Assembly (NCBI RefSeq): GCF_032854445.1
Contig: NC_088307.1
Span: forward strand, 23,573,953 to 23,637,952
Reading direction: 5' to 3'
From: Liolophura sinensis
Lineage: Eukaryota > Mollusca > Polyplacophora > Chitonida > Chitonidae
DNA: 64,000 nucleotides
The translations under genes and the position numbers were made by a program. Shown in pieces: positions 35,140-46,600 of this stretch; position 1 is the stretch's first letter, and each line of letters starts with the position of its first letter. The notes beneath the pieces are model-generated. The model was not told the origin of the DNA. It searched no databases and saw nothing but the letters and a program-made list of their open reading frames with translations.

Positions 35140-35341
35140 ACGTAAGTACTGTAGTATTTGTATAAGTCTTGTTATCTGTCCTTGTTAAACCTAATAAATT
35201 GTTGTAAATAAAATCTGCTGGTTTTGGTTACTTTTTTGTGCGGCCAAACTGTCGTGTATTTCGAACAAGCCATCTCTTTATAATACAGGCAGTTTGGGTC
35301 GTAACACTGGGATTGGATCAACTCCACGTGTATCGCTCTTT

Positions 35342-35530
35342 TATCTAGTGCTGCTTCACTGAAACGACTGCCCCGCCCGAGCCATTATACTGATACGGGT
35401 CAACCAGTCCTTGCTCTACACGCTTCATGCAGAACGCCAAGCGAGGAAGTTACAACTTCCTCTTTTAAAGTCTTAGGTGTGAATCGATCCAGGATTGATA
35501 CTGGATTTACCGGTCCCGAAGTGGACGCGG
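35342..35530 (-). mobile_element. SINE-B copy (unit 2)
   Basis: Second copy of 29326-29512 with a few substitutions. Confidence 0.75.
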
Positions 35531-35721
35531 CAAACTAAGAAGAGTTTTGGTTAGTAATATTAATGTAAACGTGGTGTCTTGTTTTATAACATAAAGTTCA
35601 TGTAAAGTCCTGCTTATGAATGGCAGCAGGTCATGATTGTGCGATATGTTTCCTTGAGAATCCCTGTGTGGTCTCTGAGGTTAAAAGAATAGGACCGCAG
35701 CCTTATTACCCTAAAGACAGG

Positions 35722-35949
35722 CCAGGGTCCGCATTTATCAAGCAACTTAAGAATTAAGACATAAATTGCGAGTTCTTAAAAAGCCAAACTAAGAAGACAA
35801 AAGGAATCAAATTGTGGATAGTACATTGTTCTGCTGTAAGAAATCTGTGTACAAAGTTTAAACTTTGTAGAGTGAAACAGTTCAGTTATATAGCTGTGTT
35901 TGAAATTTTGACTTAAGATCTGAAGACGTTTTATAAATATGGGCCCTGG
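35722..35949. mobile_element. MITE-4 (unit 2)
   Basis: Second copy of 29700-29928. Confidence 0.75.
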
Positions 35950-36303
35950 TGTATAAAGGCGACTAACCTAGAGCCATCTTGTGTTGGCCTGGTGAATAGA
36001 TTTAGCTCCATACCACTGATGGCGAAGCTAGGAAAATGTGTAAAGGATATATGTACTTTAAAATGTTTATGGATATTGTATCAAAACTATATTTTATGTG
36101 ATTTGCGAATGTTAACAGACTTTTGTTATTTTAGCCGATTTTAAGTGTCTGTTGTTCCACCATAGTGTCAGAACGTACTCTGGTTGAATGCTATAATTCT
36201 CATGTCGAAAACGCAATGGTTTCCTGGTTGTTATATGCTCTCACAACTATATGGCTGAAATGCTGCCGAAGTGGTGTGCACTCCTAAACATCCTTTCATT
36301 CAT

Positions 36304-36823
36304 GCCTTCCTTTAAGCCACGTTCTCTCTACGAATCGTGTTTGAATTTGTGGTCTTTCGTACTGATTCTTGAGCGTTAGTAATGAATTCGTGCTCGATTT
36401 TTCATGTCGGCAACAATTTAAAAAAAAAAATTTGTAACTGAATCGCAAATATCCGCAAAAGATACATAAATATTCGCGAAGCTGTAGGCTGCAATCGTAT
36501 AGGTAATGCAATCATTCCGAAAGCATCGCTGTGTCGTAGTGGTTCTAAAAATCAATTAAGACAGAATAGATACTTGAGAATGAATAGAAATTTACGACAG
36601 ACTTACGAAGTACATGAGTTAAGAATGGTACCGATTTTCTTTTAGGCCTTGCTTGTTCGCCCTTTTTAACGAATCAATTACGAATTATTTTCGGATATTC
36701 CCGATGTTTCGCAACTTGTTTGTGACTGTTGTAAAATTCATTTACGTCTTGTTACACGATGTAAAAAGAATCTTCTGTGGTAGCGGTTCCGCACAACACT
36801 CGTCTAAGTGTGAACGGGCTTTA
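36304..36823. mobile_element. MITE-5 (unit 2)
   Basis: Second copy of 30288-30814. Confidence 0.5.
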
Positions 36824-36832
36824 GAGTTATAT

Positions 36833-37081
36833 AATTTATTTATATATCTGATTGGTGTTTTACGCCGTACTCAAGTTATTTCACTTATATGACAGCGGTC
36901 AGCGTCATGGTGGTGGAGGGAACCCACAACTATCCGCAGGTTGCTAACAGACCTTCCCACGTACGTCCGTAGGGAAAGCCGGCATGAGGTGGCTGCATTG
37001 GGTCCGCCTTGGAGGCCGCATTGGAGACTCCTGGGTCATTGCGCCGCGCAGGCGCGCTTACCACGTCGGTCATGGAGGTCA
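36833..37081 (-). mobile_element. SINE-A copy (unit 2)
   Basis: Second copy of 30822-31068. Confidence 0.88.
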
Positions 37082-37174
37082 CACTTTAGAATGTAGCTTT
37101 TCTGTAGGACGTTTGCTGTTTATTTTCTCACAGTGATTAAAGTCAAGAAGGTTTTATTTTGAAAAGTGATTCTA

Positions 37175-37528
37175 ATTCTGTAAGACGGGTCGGAATTTGG
37201 AGGTCACGTGACCACCCTGTCGGGTCGAAAACAAAATGGCCGACCAGTGTTAAAGCATTGGGGAAAAGGTCACTCTTTGCCACTTCGCTAGTGGTCAATA
37301 AGGCCTAGCTGTACAACATACCATCATAAACGCTCTGCAGAAATACTCTGTAGACTATTTGGAAACATGGAAATTGTATACATCCAACGGATACATGATC
37401 GCTGACAGCGATTCAAAAATAGGCATTTTCTTATGCAATAACGTTGGGAGGACCGTTTTCTTCACTCAGGTTGTTTCTTAAATGACGAGATCACTTTGTC
37501 TCTAACTTCCGATCCGTCTTACAGAATA
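37175..37528. mobile_element. MITE-3 (unit 2)
   Basis: Second copy of 31162-31514. Confidence 0.85.
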
Positions 37529-38090
37529 AAAGTTGACAAAAAGTTACTAGCCGAAAATTGTGCGAAGTGTATCTTTTAATAATTATAATAGTCAAATAAA
37601 GTTAAGTCGTGCCCATTTTAAGAGAGGGTATGGTTTATAACCTACTTTATAAGTAATCTGCTTCTTATCATCAAGTTCATCAAACAAATCCTTTCCAGAG
37701 AACAAATTGTTGTGCTGTGTGTTTATGCCGATGCTGGTTGTACTACAGTAGCTACTGCACTGGAACTCCACAAGGTTGAAAGAGTTATCTACCTTGAATC
37801 CACGTAAGGTATTTTTAATTCATTTGTCTCTCGACAAGAAAAAAACCAACAAAAAATAACAAAACAACGTCTACATGAAATAAAAACAGGTTTATTGAAT
37901 ATAAGCGAGCATGCACTGTCATGTTACAACGTGTGGTAAAGTAACATTATCTAGTGTACTGTTCAGCCATACACATTGTGAACGACAAGATGTTGAGTAT
38001 TAGCGACAGGGTTCATATTACCCGAGTGGTGTAAAAACAACTTGTAGCAAATGCAACTAATTACGTCTAAATTCCCATTTAAAACAGCAG

Positions 38091-38092
<2 letters not shown>

Positions 38093-38125
<33 letters not shown>
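38093..38125. repeat. (TA)n microsatellite (unit 2)
   Basis: About 16 TA units, close in length to unit 1. Confidence 0.97.
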
Positions 38126-38129
<4 letters not shown>

Positions 38130-38697
38130 TGCTCAATATGTACATTTTATGTCCCACATGTTGAATCTAAAAAAAAAAAACAAAATATATCCTGATCAAA
38201 TATTCAGTTTCAATATTTTCAATACAGTTTTAATACATTCTAATACAGTGCAAAAAAAAAATGGTTTCAATCATTCTGAAAAATTTAAACATCATGGCTA
38301 AAAACTTCATAAAATGCTTACTACTCCTAAACACCATACATGATATTGTACATGGAAACTTTCTGCCAGAGAGAGACACATGACTGTACACTTTACATGC
38401 CTTTCGTGAATACTTTCAAATTTCAAACATTAGACGATTCAAACTCAAACCCCATTTACACAATGTCATGGCATGGAATCTACGGTCACCCCTTGTTTCA
38501 AGGATGAGGTTAAAGATACATACATAGTTACACATTAAAACCAATTTGTAACAAAAATGATAGCACAGAACAAGAATTTGGAGTGTGAACAAAGTAAAAC
38601 GAATGTCATAATTACTGAACCATACAAGGTAGCATTTTCATAATTAGCACTAATTCCATTCAGCTATCAACTGGGATTCACTTTCCAATCCTTAGAA

Positions 38698-38758
38698 TTT
38701 ATTAATTTATTTGAATGGTGTTGTGCAGTACTCAAGAATACTTCACATGTATGATGGT
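38698..38758 (-). mobile_element. SINE-A tail fragment (unit 2)
   Basis: Second copy of 32681-32745. Confidence 0.75.
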
Positions 38759-38790
38759 ATAGGTGGCCCGCATTACCAAATTACCAAATA

Positions 38791-39084
38791 AAGTCAAAGC
38801 ATCATGGTCAAACTAAGGAGAATAAAAGAGGACAAGTGCCAGGAGAAAAACCCACTGATCTTTGTACTGGTTTAAATCATTCCTCCATTCATTTTTTCCC
38901 CACGTATTTTAGATCTGAATCTGTTAAATAATGACAATGGTCTACACTGGCGCCACAGGAATACAACAAAAAAACCCTCCCCAAAACCATGGTAATTCAG
39001 ATTTCTATTGACTGAATTACGGTACCTGATCTGAGATTGCTGTGATAAAACATTAGCCTTTAATCTTGTGAAGTATGTGATTAT
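38791..39084 (+). repeat. Truncated third copy of the 6.02-kb unit
   Basis: Follows copy 2 directly and matches the start of the unit up to GAAGTATGTGATTATT, where a SINE-A body fragment (GTGGGAGGAAACCAGG) begins abruptly. Confidence 0.93.
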
Positions 39085-39162
39085 TGTGGGAGGAAACCAG
39101 GTAAACCCTGGGGGAACCCACACCCACCGCTGGAAGACCCTTCCATGTGCGGCCAATCCTTA
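39085..39162 (-). mobile_element. SINE-A body fragment
   Basis: GTGGGAGGAAACCAGGTAAA to TTCCATGTGCGGCC; no tail or head. It marks the breakpoint of the third unit copy. Confidence 0.8.
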
Positions 39163-39332
39163 AAAAAGCCTGAATTTCAAATATATATTGCTCTGCTATA
39201 AACATATATTATTTTTAGAACTTTAGCAACTGCCTGTTTGTCTGCATGGAAACCTGCTCGAAGTCTACATAATTCTGACGTTTCAATGCCACCGGTATTA
39301 CACTATACTCACACAGGTACAGTTCATGATTT

Positions 39333-39540
39333 CTTTATTTATTTGATTGGTGTTTTACGCCATACTCAAGAATATTTCATTTATATGATGACAACCAGCA
39401 TTGTGGTCGGAGGAAACCTGGCACAACCTGGGGGAAACCCACGACAGACCTGACAGACCTTCCCACATAAGGTCAGAGCGGAACTGGACTTTAACTCAGA
39501 GTCAATGCATTGGTGGAAGGCTCCTGGGCTATTGCGCAGT
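39333..39540 (-). mobile_element. SINE-A copy
   Basis: TTTATTTATTTGATTGGTG to GGCTCCTGGGCTATTGCGC, with a body deletion. Confidence 0.88.
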
Positions 39541-39562
39541 TTATGAACTGCAAAACCGGTTA

Positions 39563-39738
39563 TATTTATTAATTTATTTATTTGATTGGTGTTTTACGCC
39601 GTACTCAAGAATATTTCACTTATACCACGGTGGCCAGCCTTATGGTGGGAGGAAACTGGCTAGAGCCCGGGGGAAACCCACGACCATCCGCAGGTTGCTG
39701 GCAGACTTTCCCACATACGACTGAAGAGGAAGCCAGCC
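39563..39738 (-). mobile_element. 5'-truncated SINE-A
   Basis: TATTTATTAATTTATTTATT to CTGAAGAGGAAGCCAGCC, lying 23 bp from the preceding SINE. Confidence 0.88.
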
Positions 39739-40027
39739 AAACCCTGTTTTAAGTGAACAGTTTGCATGCACATTTTTTAAAAAAATGTATATACTGTAAA
39801 TCTTCAACCTTTTCGACTTGTAAAGCATTTCCTTCAGTGGAATTTATGCATATAATTATTATGAAACTAACGCTAAAAATGATTTGTTTGTGTTGTAGAA
39901 GTAAAAGGAAGATAAAAAATATGGTGTAAGGTTCATCATACAGACAACTGAAGACTGCATAAAAATACTTTCATTAATTTTTTAAAAATTTTTTAAGAGT
40001 GTTGAAAGGCATTCAAATATTTGAAAA
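39739..40027. other. Unique AT-rich sequence
   Basis: Nothing recognised. Confidence 0.35.
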
Positions 40028-40388
40028 CTATGGTGGGCTGTATTAGCCATACTGACAGTATCCACGAACTCTGACGTCACATCAGCTCTATGGTGGGCTT
40101 TACAAGCCATACTGACAGTATCTACGAACTCTGACGTCACATCAGCTCTACGGTGGGCTTTACAAGCCATACTGACGGTATCTACGAGCTCTGACGTCAC
40201 ATCAGCTCTATGGTGGGCTTTACAAGCCATACTGACGGTATCTACGAACTCTGACGTCACATCAGCTCTATGGTGGGCTTTACAAGCCATACTGATGGTA
40301 TCTACGAACTCTGACGTCACATCAGCTCTATGGTGGGCTTTACAAGCCATACTGACAGTATCTAGCAACTCTGATGTCACATCACCTT
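40028..40388. repeat. 60-bp tandem repeat with TGACGTCA in each unit
   Basis: Six units: TATGGTGGGCTTTACAAGCC, ATACTGACAGTATCTACGAA, CTCTGACGTCACATCAGCTC. The palindrome TGACGTCA occurs at 40072, 40132, 40192, 40252 and 40312; the sixth is TGATGTCA at 40372. As 60 is divisible by three, a 139-residue minus-strand frame made of a 20-residue repeat is open. I treat it as a by-product, but see the finding. Confidence 0.93.
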
Positions 40389-40728
40389 TTTTTCCAGACA
40401 TTCACCAGAAGGAAGAAATTTTTCGGAACATTATCTTTAACTCATGGGTAAAAAGAGTTACTGAAACATTCAGTGTCGAGATAAGAACTGAAAAAACTTC
40501 CAGTGATGTCAGAGTTCCTAACCTCTGATAGTATGGTCCATAGAACCAACCTTACAATTCAAATGTTTGAGTGCCTTTAACTTTTTTCATTATAGCTTCA
40601 TTATAGTATGCACATTAATTCTCTACTTACCATAGTTCTCTTAGAATGTTTCAAAATATTGGTTGCAGACGTGGTCGAAAGAGTTGAAGAATTGGGGTAG
40701 GTAAAACATAGAGATACCAAAATGTAAA
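40389..40728. other. Unique sequence
   Basis: Nothing recognised, apart from CAGTGATGTCAGAG at 40500, which echoes the 60-bp unit. Confidence 0.35.
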
Positions 40729-40743
40729 TGATGTGGAGAAATG

Positions 40744-40880
40744 TTTTATTTATTTGATTGGTGTTTTATGACTTACTCAAGAATATTTCACTTATACAAT
40801 GGCGGCCAGCATAATGGTGGAAGGAAACCAAGCAGAGCCCAGGGAAAACCCACGACCATCCGCAGGATGCTGGCAGACCC
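40744..40880 (-). mobile_element. 5'-truncated SINE-A with 15-bp TSD
   Basis: Perfect TSD TGATGTGGAGAAATG at 40729-40743 and 40881-40895. Confidence 0.95.
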
Positions 40881-40895
40881 TGATGTGGAGAAATG

Positions 40896-41639
40896 ATAGA
40901 AGAATGAAATGAATGAGCTTTAAATTCTAGCTCTTAATCTGACATCTTTGATTCAATCTTATGGCTTTATACACATGTAAATGATATAATCACATCTCTA
41001 CCACATTTCTCAAGGGTGCAGTTTTAACAATGTCGTGAATTATGTCAAATGTTATTATTGTCTGATTTGTTCACCTTGTGGAAAACAACACATTAAAGTA
41101 CCCACTATTAAAGTCAAACATCAGATTTAACTCGAAGATTGCATACACGTCAAGAGGCAGCAAATAAACCATGGACAAGACAATGCTTTCTGTGTACCCT
41201 AATTCGTCTAATTTTTGGACATCTGATCTGCTCTTTTCAGACAACATACATGTATCCTTAATCATCCCCCCCCCCCAAAAAAAGAAAAAAAAACAGGGAG
41301 AGAAATGCTATTTTTTTGCTTTTGGAAACACTAATATCTGTCCTAAAATTAGAATAATCATATTATCTGACAAAAAAGATCATGAACATCTCCTTTTCAT
41401 TTATCATTCATTATTGTTTTCTTCTCACACAGAAATCAAGCTCTTCAAATCACTGTCTTTTCACACACCTATTATTCACTACTACACTGTATTTTTTAAT
41501 CAGCATTGAATAAGTCATGTTATTATTTATATTATATCTCTATGTACAAAGGAATGTTTTATCACCAGTATCATATATTGAAAATTTGCTTATTGAGGCA
41601 TTCTTGAGTATGTTTCATCAAATGCTTTTCTTTTCTACA
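40896..41639. other. Unique AT-rich sequence
   Basis: A C-run and A-run lie at 41266-41293. No gene recognised. Confidence 0.35.
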
Positions 41640-41826
41640 AGTGGATTAAGTTCCAGATAAGTGTCTCAAATAAACTGCAACCAACATCACTGCATTTTTG
41701 GGGGGCGGGTGGATCTAATTCGGCTAAGCTATGATGTACAGGGGGTGCGTAAGTTGAAACTATTAAGGCAGTTAAAAGGAAACCATGAAAAAGGTCAATT
41801 GAAAAGACGCCCTATTTCACCGGTAA

Positions 41827-42043
41827 CCTACTTCTTCAACCTTTTCGCATGTTTGTAAAGCGTTTATTGAAGAAACTTCTGAGGGCATTATTCTGTGTAG
41901 ACCAATAAAATTATACTTCTTGTGAAGCTCTGAAATTAGCCAATCCATCCAATGTAGTTTTGTCTTCAAAATTAAATTAAAAACATGCATAAATTGCACT
42001 GCAAGTTGAACTTTTATATGCAAAAAGGTTCAGGAATTAGGGT
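41827..42043 (+). mobile_element. MITE-2 copy nested in element C
   Basis: CTACTTCTTCAACCTTTTCG at the left and ACCCTAATTCCTGAACCTTT inward from the right; 217 bp. Confidence 0.85.
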
Positions 42044-42061
42044 GATACATATGACTGTTTC

Positions 42062-43230
42062 TCAGCTATCACACTGTATCACACTGCTCTGGCTTTACTC
42101 TCTATGCTGTACGTCTATCAAACTGACATCGCTGCTCTGGTTTTACTCTCTATGCTGTACGTCTATCACACTGTCGTCACTGCTCTGGTTTTACTCTCTA
42201 TGCTGTACGTCTATCACACTGTCGTTGCTGCTCTGGTTTTACTCTCTATGGTGTACGTCTATCACACTGTCGTTGCTGCTCTGGTTTTACTCTCTATGCT
42301 GTACGTCTATCACACTGTCGTCACTGCTCTGGTTTTACTCTCTATGCTGAACGTCTGTCACACTGTCGTCACTGCTCTGGTTTTTCTCTATGCTGTACAT
42401 CTGTCACACTGTCGTCACTGCTCTGGTTTTTACTCTCTATCCTGTATGTCTACCATATTGTCGTCACTGCTCGGTTTTACTCTCTATGCTGTACGTCTAT
42501 CACACTGTCTTCACTTCTCTGGTTTTACTCTCTATGCTGGATGTCTACCACACTGTCGCCGCTGCTCTGGTTTTTACTCTCTATCCTGTATGCCTATCAC
42601 ACTGTCGTCACTGCTCTGGTTTTACTCTGTATGCTGTACGTCTATCACACTGTCGTCACTGCTCTGGTTTTTACTCTCTATGCTGTATGTCTATCACACT
42701 ATCGTCATGGCTCTGGTTTTACTCTCTATGCTGTACATCTATCACACTGTCGTCACTGGTCTGGTTTTACTCTCTATCCTGTATGTCTATCAGACTGTCG
42801 TCGCTGCTCTGGTTTTTACTCTCTATGCTGTACGTCTGTCACACTGTCGTCACTGCTCTGGTTTTACTCTCTATGCTGTACGTCTATCACACTGTCGTCA
42901 CTGCTCTGGTTTTACTCTCTATGCTGTACATCTATCACACTGTCGTCACTGCTCTGGTTTTTACTCTCTATGCTGTATGTCTATCAAACAGTCGTCACTG
43001 CTCTGGTTTTTACTCTCTATGCTGTACATCTATCACACTGTCGTCACTGCTCTGGTTTTTACTCTCTATGCTGTATGTCTATCAAACAGTCGTCACTGCT
43101 TTGGTTTTTACTCTCTATGCTGTATGTCTGTCACACTCTAATCACTGCTCTGGTTTTCACTCTCTATGCTATCACGCTGTCATCACTGTTCTGGTTTTTA
43201 CTCTCTATGCTGTATTCATGTCTTTCATAT
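42062..43230 (+). repeat. 48-bp minisatellite, about 24 units
   Basis: Unit TCTATGCTGTACGTCTATCA + CACTGTCGTCACTGCTCTGG + TTTTACTC, the reverse complement of the 14.8-kb array. Single-base length changes in the T run (TTTT/TTTTT) and small deletions move the phase, so three plus-strand frames each read long stretches of the same repeat. No gene. Confidence 0.95.
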
Positions 43231-43582
43231 GTTGTTTACACTACCCTGTACTTAATATTGCTTTATGCTGCCATATGTTGTTCTATCTCAACCACTGTTA
43301 CTTCTGATGGCATAGTCGACATTTTCAAGCATCTATCATGTTAAAAAAAAACAGAGACTGTATAATGGCCCTTTTGCTCTGCTCTATATCATATACATAT
43401 ACACTACCCCTGAAGAGAGAACAATTTCAACAGTACAGTTGGAATACAAGTAACAAAGATGTAAAACTTGGGGGAATGCTTCCTACTTCTTTCAAATATA
43501 TACAGGTATATGTACACTTTTTGTTTTCATTGAGATATGGTGAAATATATGGGTACACCAGAAAGAAGCATCAATGCTGGGG
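43231..43582. other. Sequence downstream of the DPP7 stop codon
   Basis: Probable DPP7 3' untranslated region and end of element C; no AATAAA-type signal seen on the minus strand in this stretch. Confidence 0.4.
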
Positions 43583-43670
43583 CTATGCTCCATTCACCCA
43601 TAGGCTTATGTGGAATTTCTCAACTTCTCTTGCTTTGATAACACCTGGAGGATCAAGTGGGTTGCTTCCC
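43583..43670 (-). CDS. DPP7: DPP7 terminal exon with stop codon
   Basis: 88 nt after an acceptor with a run of T (ttttttcag). The first base completes an Arg codon, then [20 protein letters not shown] and ISLWVNGA precede TAG at 43583-43585. The pattern of a Pro-rich turn, VxxAR, E and a Trp near the end matches the DPP7 C-terminal helix. It is short and less conserved than the other exons, so slightly less certain. Confidence 0.8.
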
Positions 43671-46600
43671 CTGAAAAAAAAAAGAATGCCTTTTTAAAAT
43701 GAGAAGCAATTAGTGAAAAGTCAGTAGAAGACTTTGTATCCATTAAAGAGGTTGTAAATACTCATTTTAAAAGCACTGTTATACAAAAGCAAAGGAAGTT
43801 TATGTGGCAAGTTTTTCTGCCAGATTTGACAATGCGAATGGCGGTGAACAGGTAAGCCTAACAAGGCATTCAGAGAATACCAAAAGCTCACTTCATTAAG
43901 CCGTCTGTCAACTGCATAATGTTCAAGTCATGTGATAAAGTAGAATGATTGACACTCACAGGCACAGATGTTACTCTCTAATTACATAGTCCTAAAGTCT
44001 TGCCATTAAATCAACAAGAAAGGCCAAAATTTTTATACTGTAACAACTATGACTGTTTGTTGTATAAGTAAGGATTGCAGAGGTGTGAGTTACTGAGTTG
44101 TGCACAAATTTACCGCAGAGGTCTTTGATATGCAAATCACGAATTGCCTTTGGCAATACATGTACTCCAGGAAGCAGCTGCAACCCTGTTGAACTATGAG
44201 GTAAAACCTTCCTCAGTCTTGATATGCAAATCACTACTGATGGCCACTGCAATGCTACGATTGACCAAAAACCTTAACCAAATTGGACACGGACACCGAC
44301 AGCATCTGATCCCCTTCTCACTATACCTCTCCTTACGTCGTACTGGCGAACTAAAATTTTGTGGTATTTTCCCCAGGAGGTTACCAACTTGTAGGTTACC
44401 AGGGGTTATCAACCTGTAGATTACCAGGGGTTATCAATTTGTAGATTACCAAGGGTTATCAATGTGTAGATTAGCAGGGATTATCAACTCGTAGGTTACC
44501 AGGGGGTTATCAACCCGTAGATTACCAGGGGTTATCAATTTGTAGATTACTAGGGGTTATCAACCTGTTGGTTGCCAGGGGTTATCAACCTGTAGGTTGC
44601 CAGGGGTTATCAACCCGTAGGTTACCGGGGGTTAATTAACCCGTAGGTTACCAGGGGTTATCAACCCGTAGGTTACCGGGGGTTAATCAACCAGTAGATT
44701 ATCAGGGATTATCAACCCGTAGGTTACCAACCTGTAGGTTACCAGGGGTTATCAACCCGTAGGTTACCAGGGCTTATCAACCTGTAGGTTACCAACCCGT
44801 AGGTTACCAGGGGTTATCAACCTGTAGATTACCAGGGGTTATCAATTTGTAGATTACCAAGGGTTATCAATATGTAGATTAGCAGGGATTATCAACCCGT
44901 AAGTTACCACTGGTTATCAACCCGTAGATTACCAGGGGTTATCAACCCGTAGGTTACTGGGGGTTAATCAACCTGTAAATTATCAGGGATTATCAACTCG
45001 TACGTTACCAGCCTGTAGGTTACCAGGGGTTATCAAACTGTAGGTTACCAGGGGTTATCAACCTGTAGGTTACCAACCCGTAGGTTACCAGGGGTTATCA
45101 ACCCGTAGGTTACCAAGGGTTATCAACCTGTAGATTATCAGGGATTGTCAACCAGTATGTTACAAACCTGTAGGTTACCAGGGATTATCAACTTGTAGGT
45201 TACCAGCCCGTAGGTTACAAGGGGTTATCAACTCATAGATTAACAGGGGTTATCAACCTGTAGATTACCAGGGGTTATCAACCTGTTGAAACCTGTTAAA
45301 CACCAGTGGTTATCAACCTACAGATTACCAGGGTTTAAAAACCTGTCAATTACCAGGGGTTAACCTGTTGGTTACCAGGGGTTATCAACATGTTGGTTAC
45401 TAGGTGTTATCAACTTGCAGATTACCAGGGGTTATCAACATGTTGGTTACCAGGTGTTATCAACTTGTAGATTACCAGGGGTTATCAACCTGTAGAATAC
45501 CACGGTTTATCAACCCGTAGATTACCAGGGGTTATCAACCTGTAGATTACCAGGGGTTATCAACCTGTAGATTACCAGGGGTTATCAACCTGTTGAAACC
45601 TGTTAAACACCAGTGGTTACCAACCTACAGATTACCAGGGCTTAAAAACCTGTCGATTACCAGGGGTTAACCTGTTAAACACCAGGGGTTATCAACCTGT
45701 TGGTTACCAGGTGTTATCAACTTGTAGATTACCAGGTGTTATCAGCCTGTAGTTTACCAGGGGTTACCCGGGTTTATCAGCCTGTTGGTTACCACAGTTA
45801 TCCCACTCAGGGCTGTGAAAACAAATGAGAAAATTTCCTTGTCAGATTAAAAGTATACTAACCTGAGGTCTAGATGATGTGCCCCTCCTTCTACTGGCAC
45901 AGCTAACAGAGTGTCAGACAGCGACTTCAGAACCTGGAGGGAAAACAAGCACCAATTTAAATTGTTGTTTTACAGGCAGAATAACTGAATCTTTTGTCAA
46001 AGTCGGAGGAAGGTACAAAAATAAAAAAGAAACTTGAAAATCATCTAATTTGTGGAAAATCTGGACTTTTACAAGGCATGTTTATGTTGATCAGAAAGCC
46101 TTGAAAACTAGGAAATTCATAAAATGTACAGATTGGACAAAATAAAAAGGAAGACTTACAGTTTTTTTCTCATTCTATTTCTGGACGTTTCAGTGTCCAC
46201 TCACACTCAAAACACAAAATAAAATGTCACCTAATTCCTGAGAAGGATTGCTCTTACAACTTGCAAGAGAAATTAGGAGTTATTATATTATCATGAAAAC
46301 TTTAACTTTTCTTTCTGACGCTAATTTGATGTCAGAGCAACGATATCTGCATCCAAAAATTGCATGTGGTTTCAATGATTGTTCTTCATATCCTCATCAA
46401 ACAGGGGCCTCCGTGGCCTAGTGTTTAGTGTGCTACCACAGCACAATGATCCATAAGCATCTCATCAGTGCAATTGCTGTGAGTTAAAGGATACATGAAA
46501 CGCTTTGGTTTTATTTCTTAATGTGCAGATTATCATGTACAATAACATATAACAGTACATACAAATTTTTCAACTTTCACTTTGGGCGAAAAAAATGGCT

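Larger units (their letters stand above)
32774..38790 (+). repeat. 6.02-kb direct tandem duplication, copy 2
   Basis: Same order of elements as copy 1; next unit starts 6017 bp on (CTTTGTACTGG at 32843 and 38860). Confidence 0.95.
41640..43230 (+). mobile_element. Element C copy with expanded 48-bp array and nested MITE
   Basis: The left part has CAACATCACTGCATTTTTGG, CGGCTAAGCTATGATGTAC and CCATGAAAAAGGTCAATTG. The MITE-2 copy at 41827-42043 is inserted after TTTCACCGGTAACC, and the minisatellite follows at once. Confidence 0.85.

Noticed and set aside
39982-40401. Minus-strand 139-residue frame with a 20-residue repeat
   Set aside because: Explained by the 60-bp repeat; no similarity and no splice or promoter context. 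Expression was not excluded.
42104-43344. Long plus-strand open frames of up to 345 residues
   Set aside because: They are made wholly of the 48-bp repeat (16 codons per unit) and are open in three frames at once; the period, not selection, explains them.
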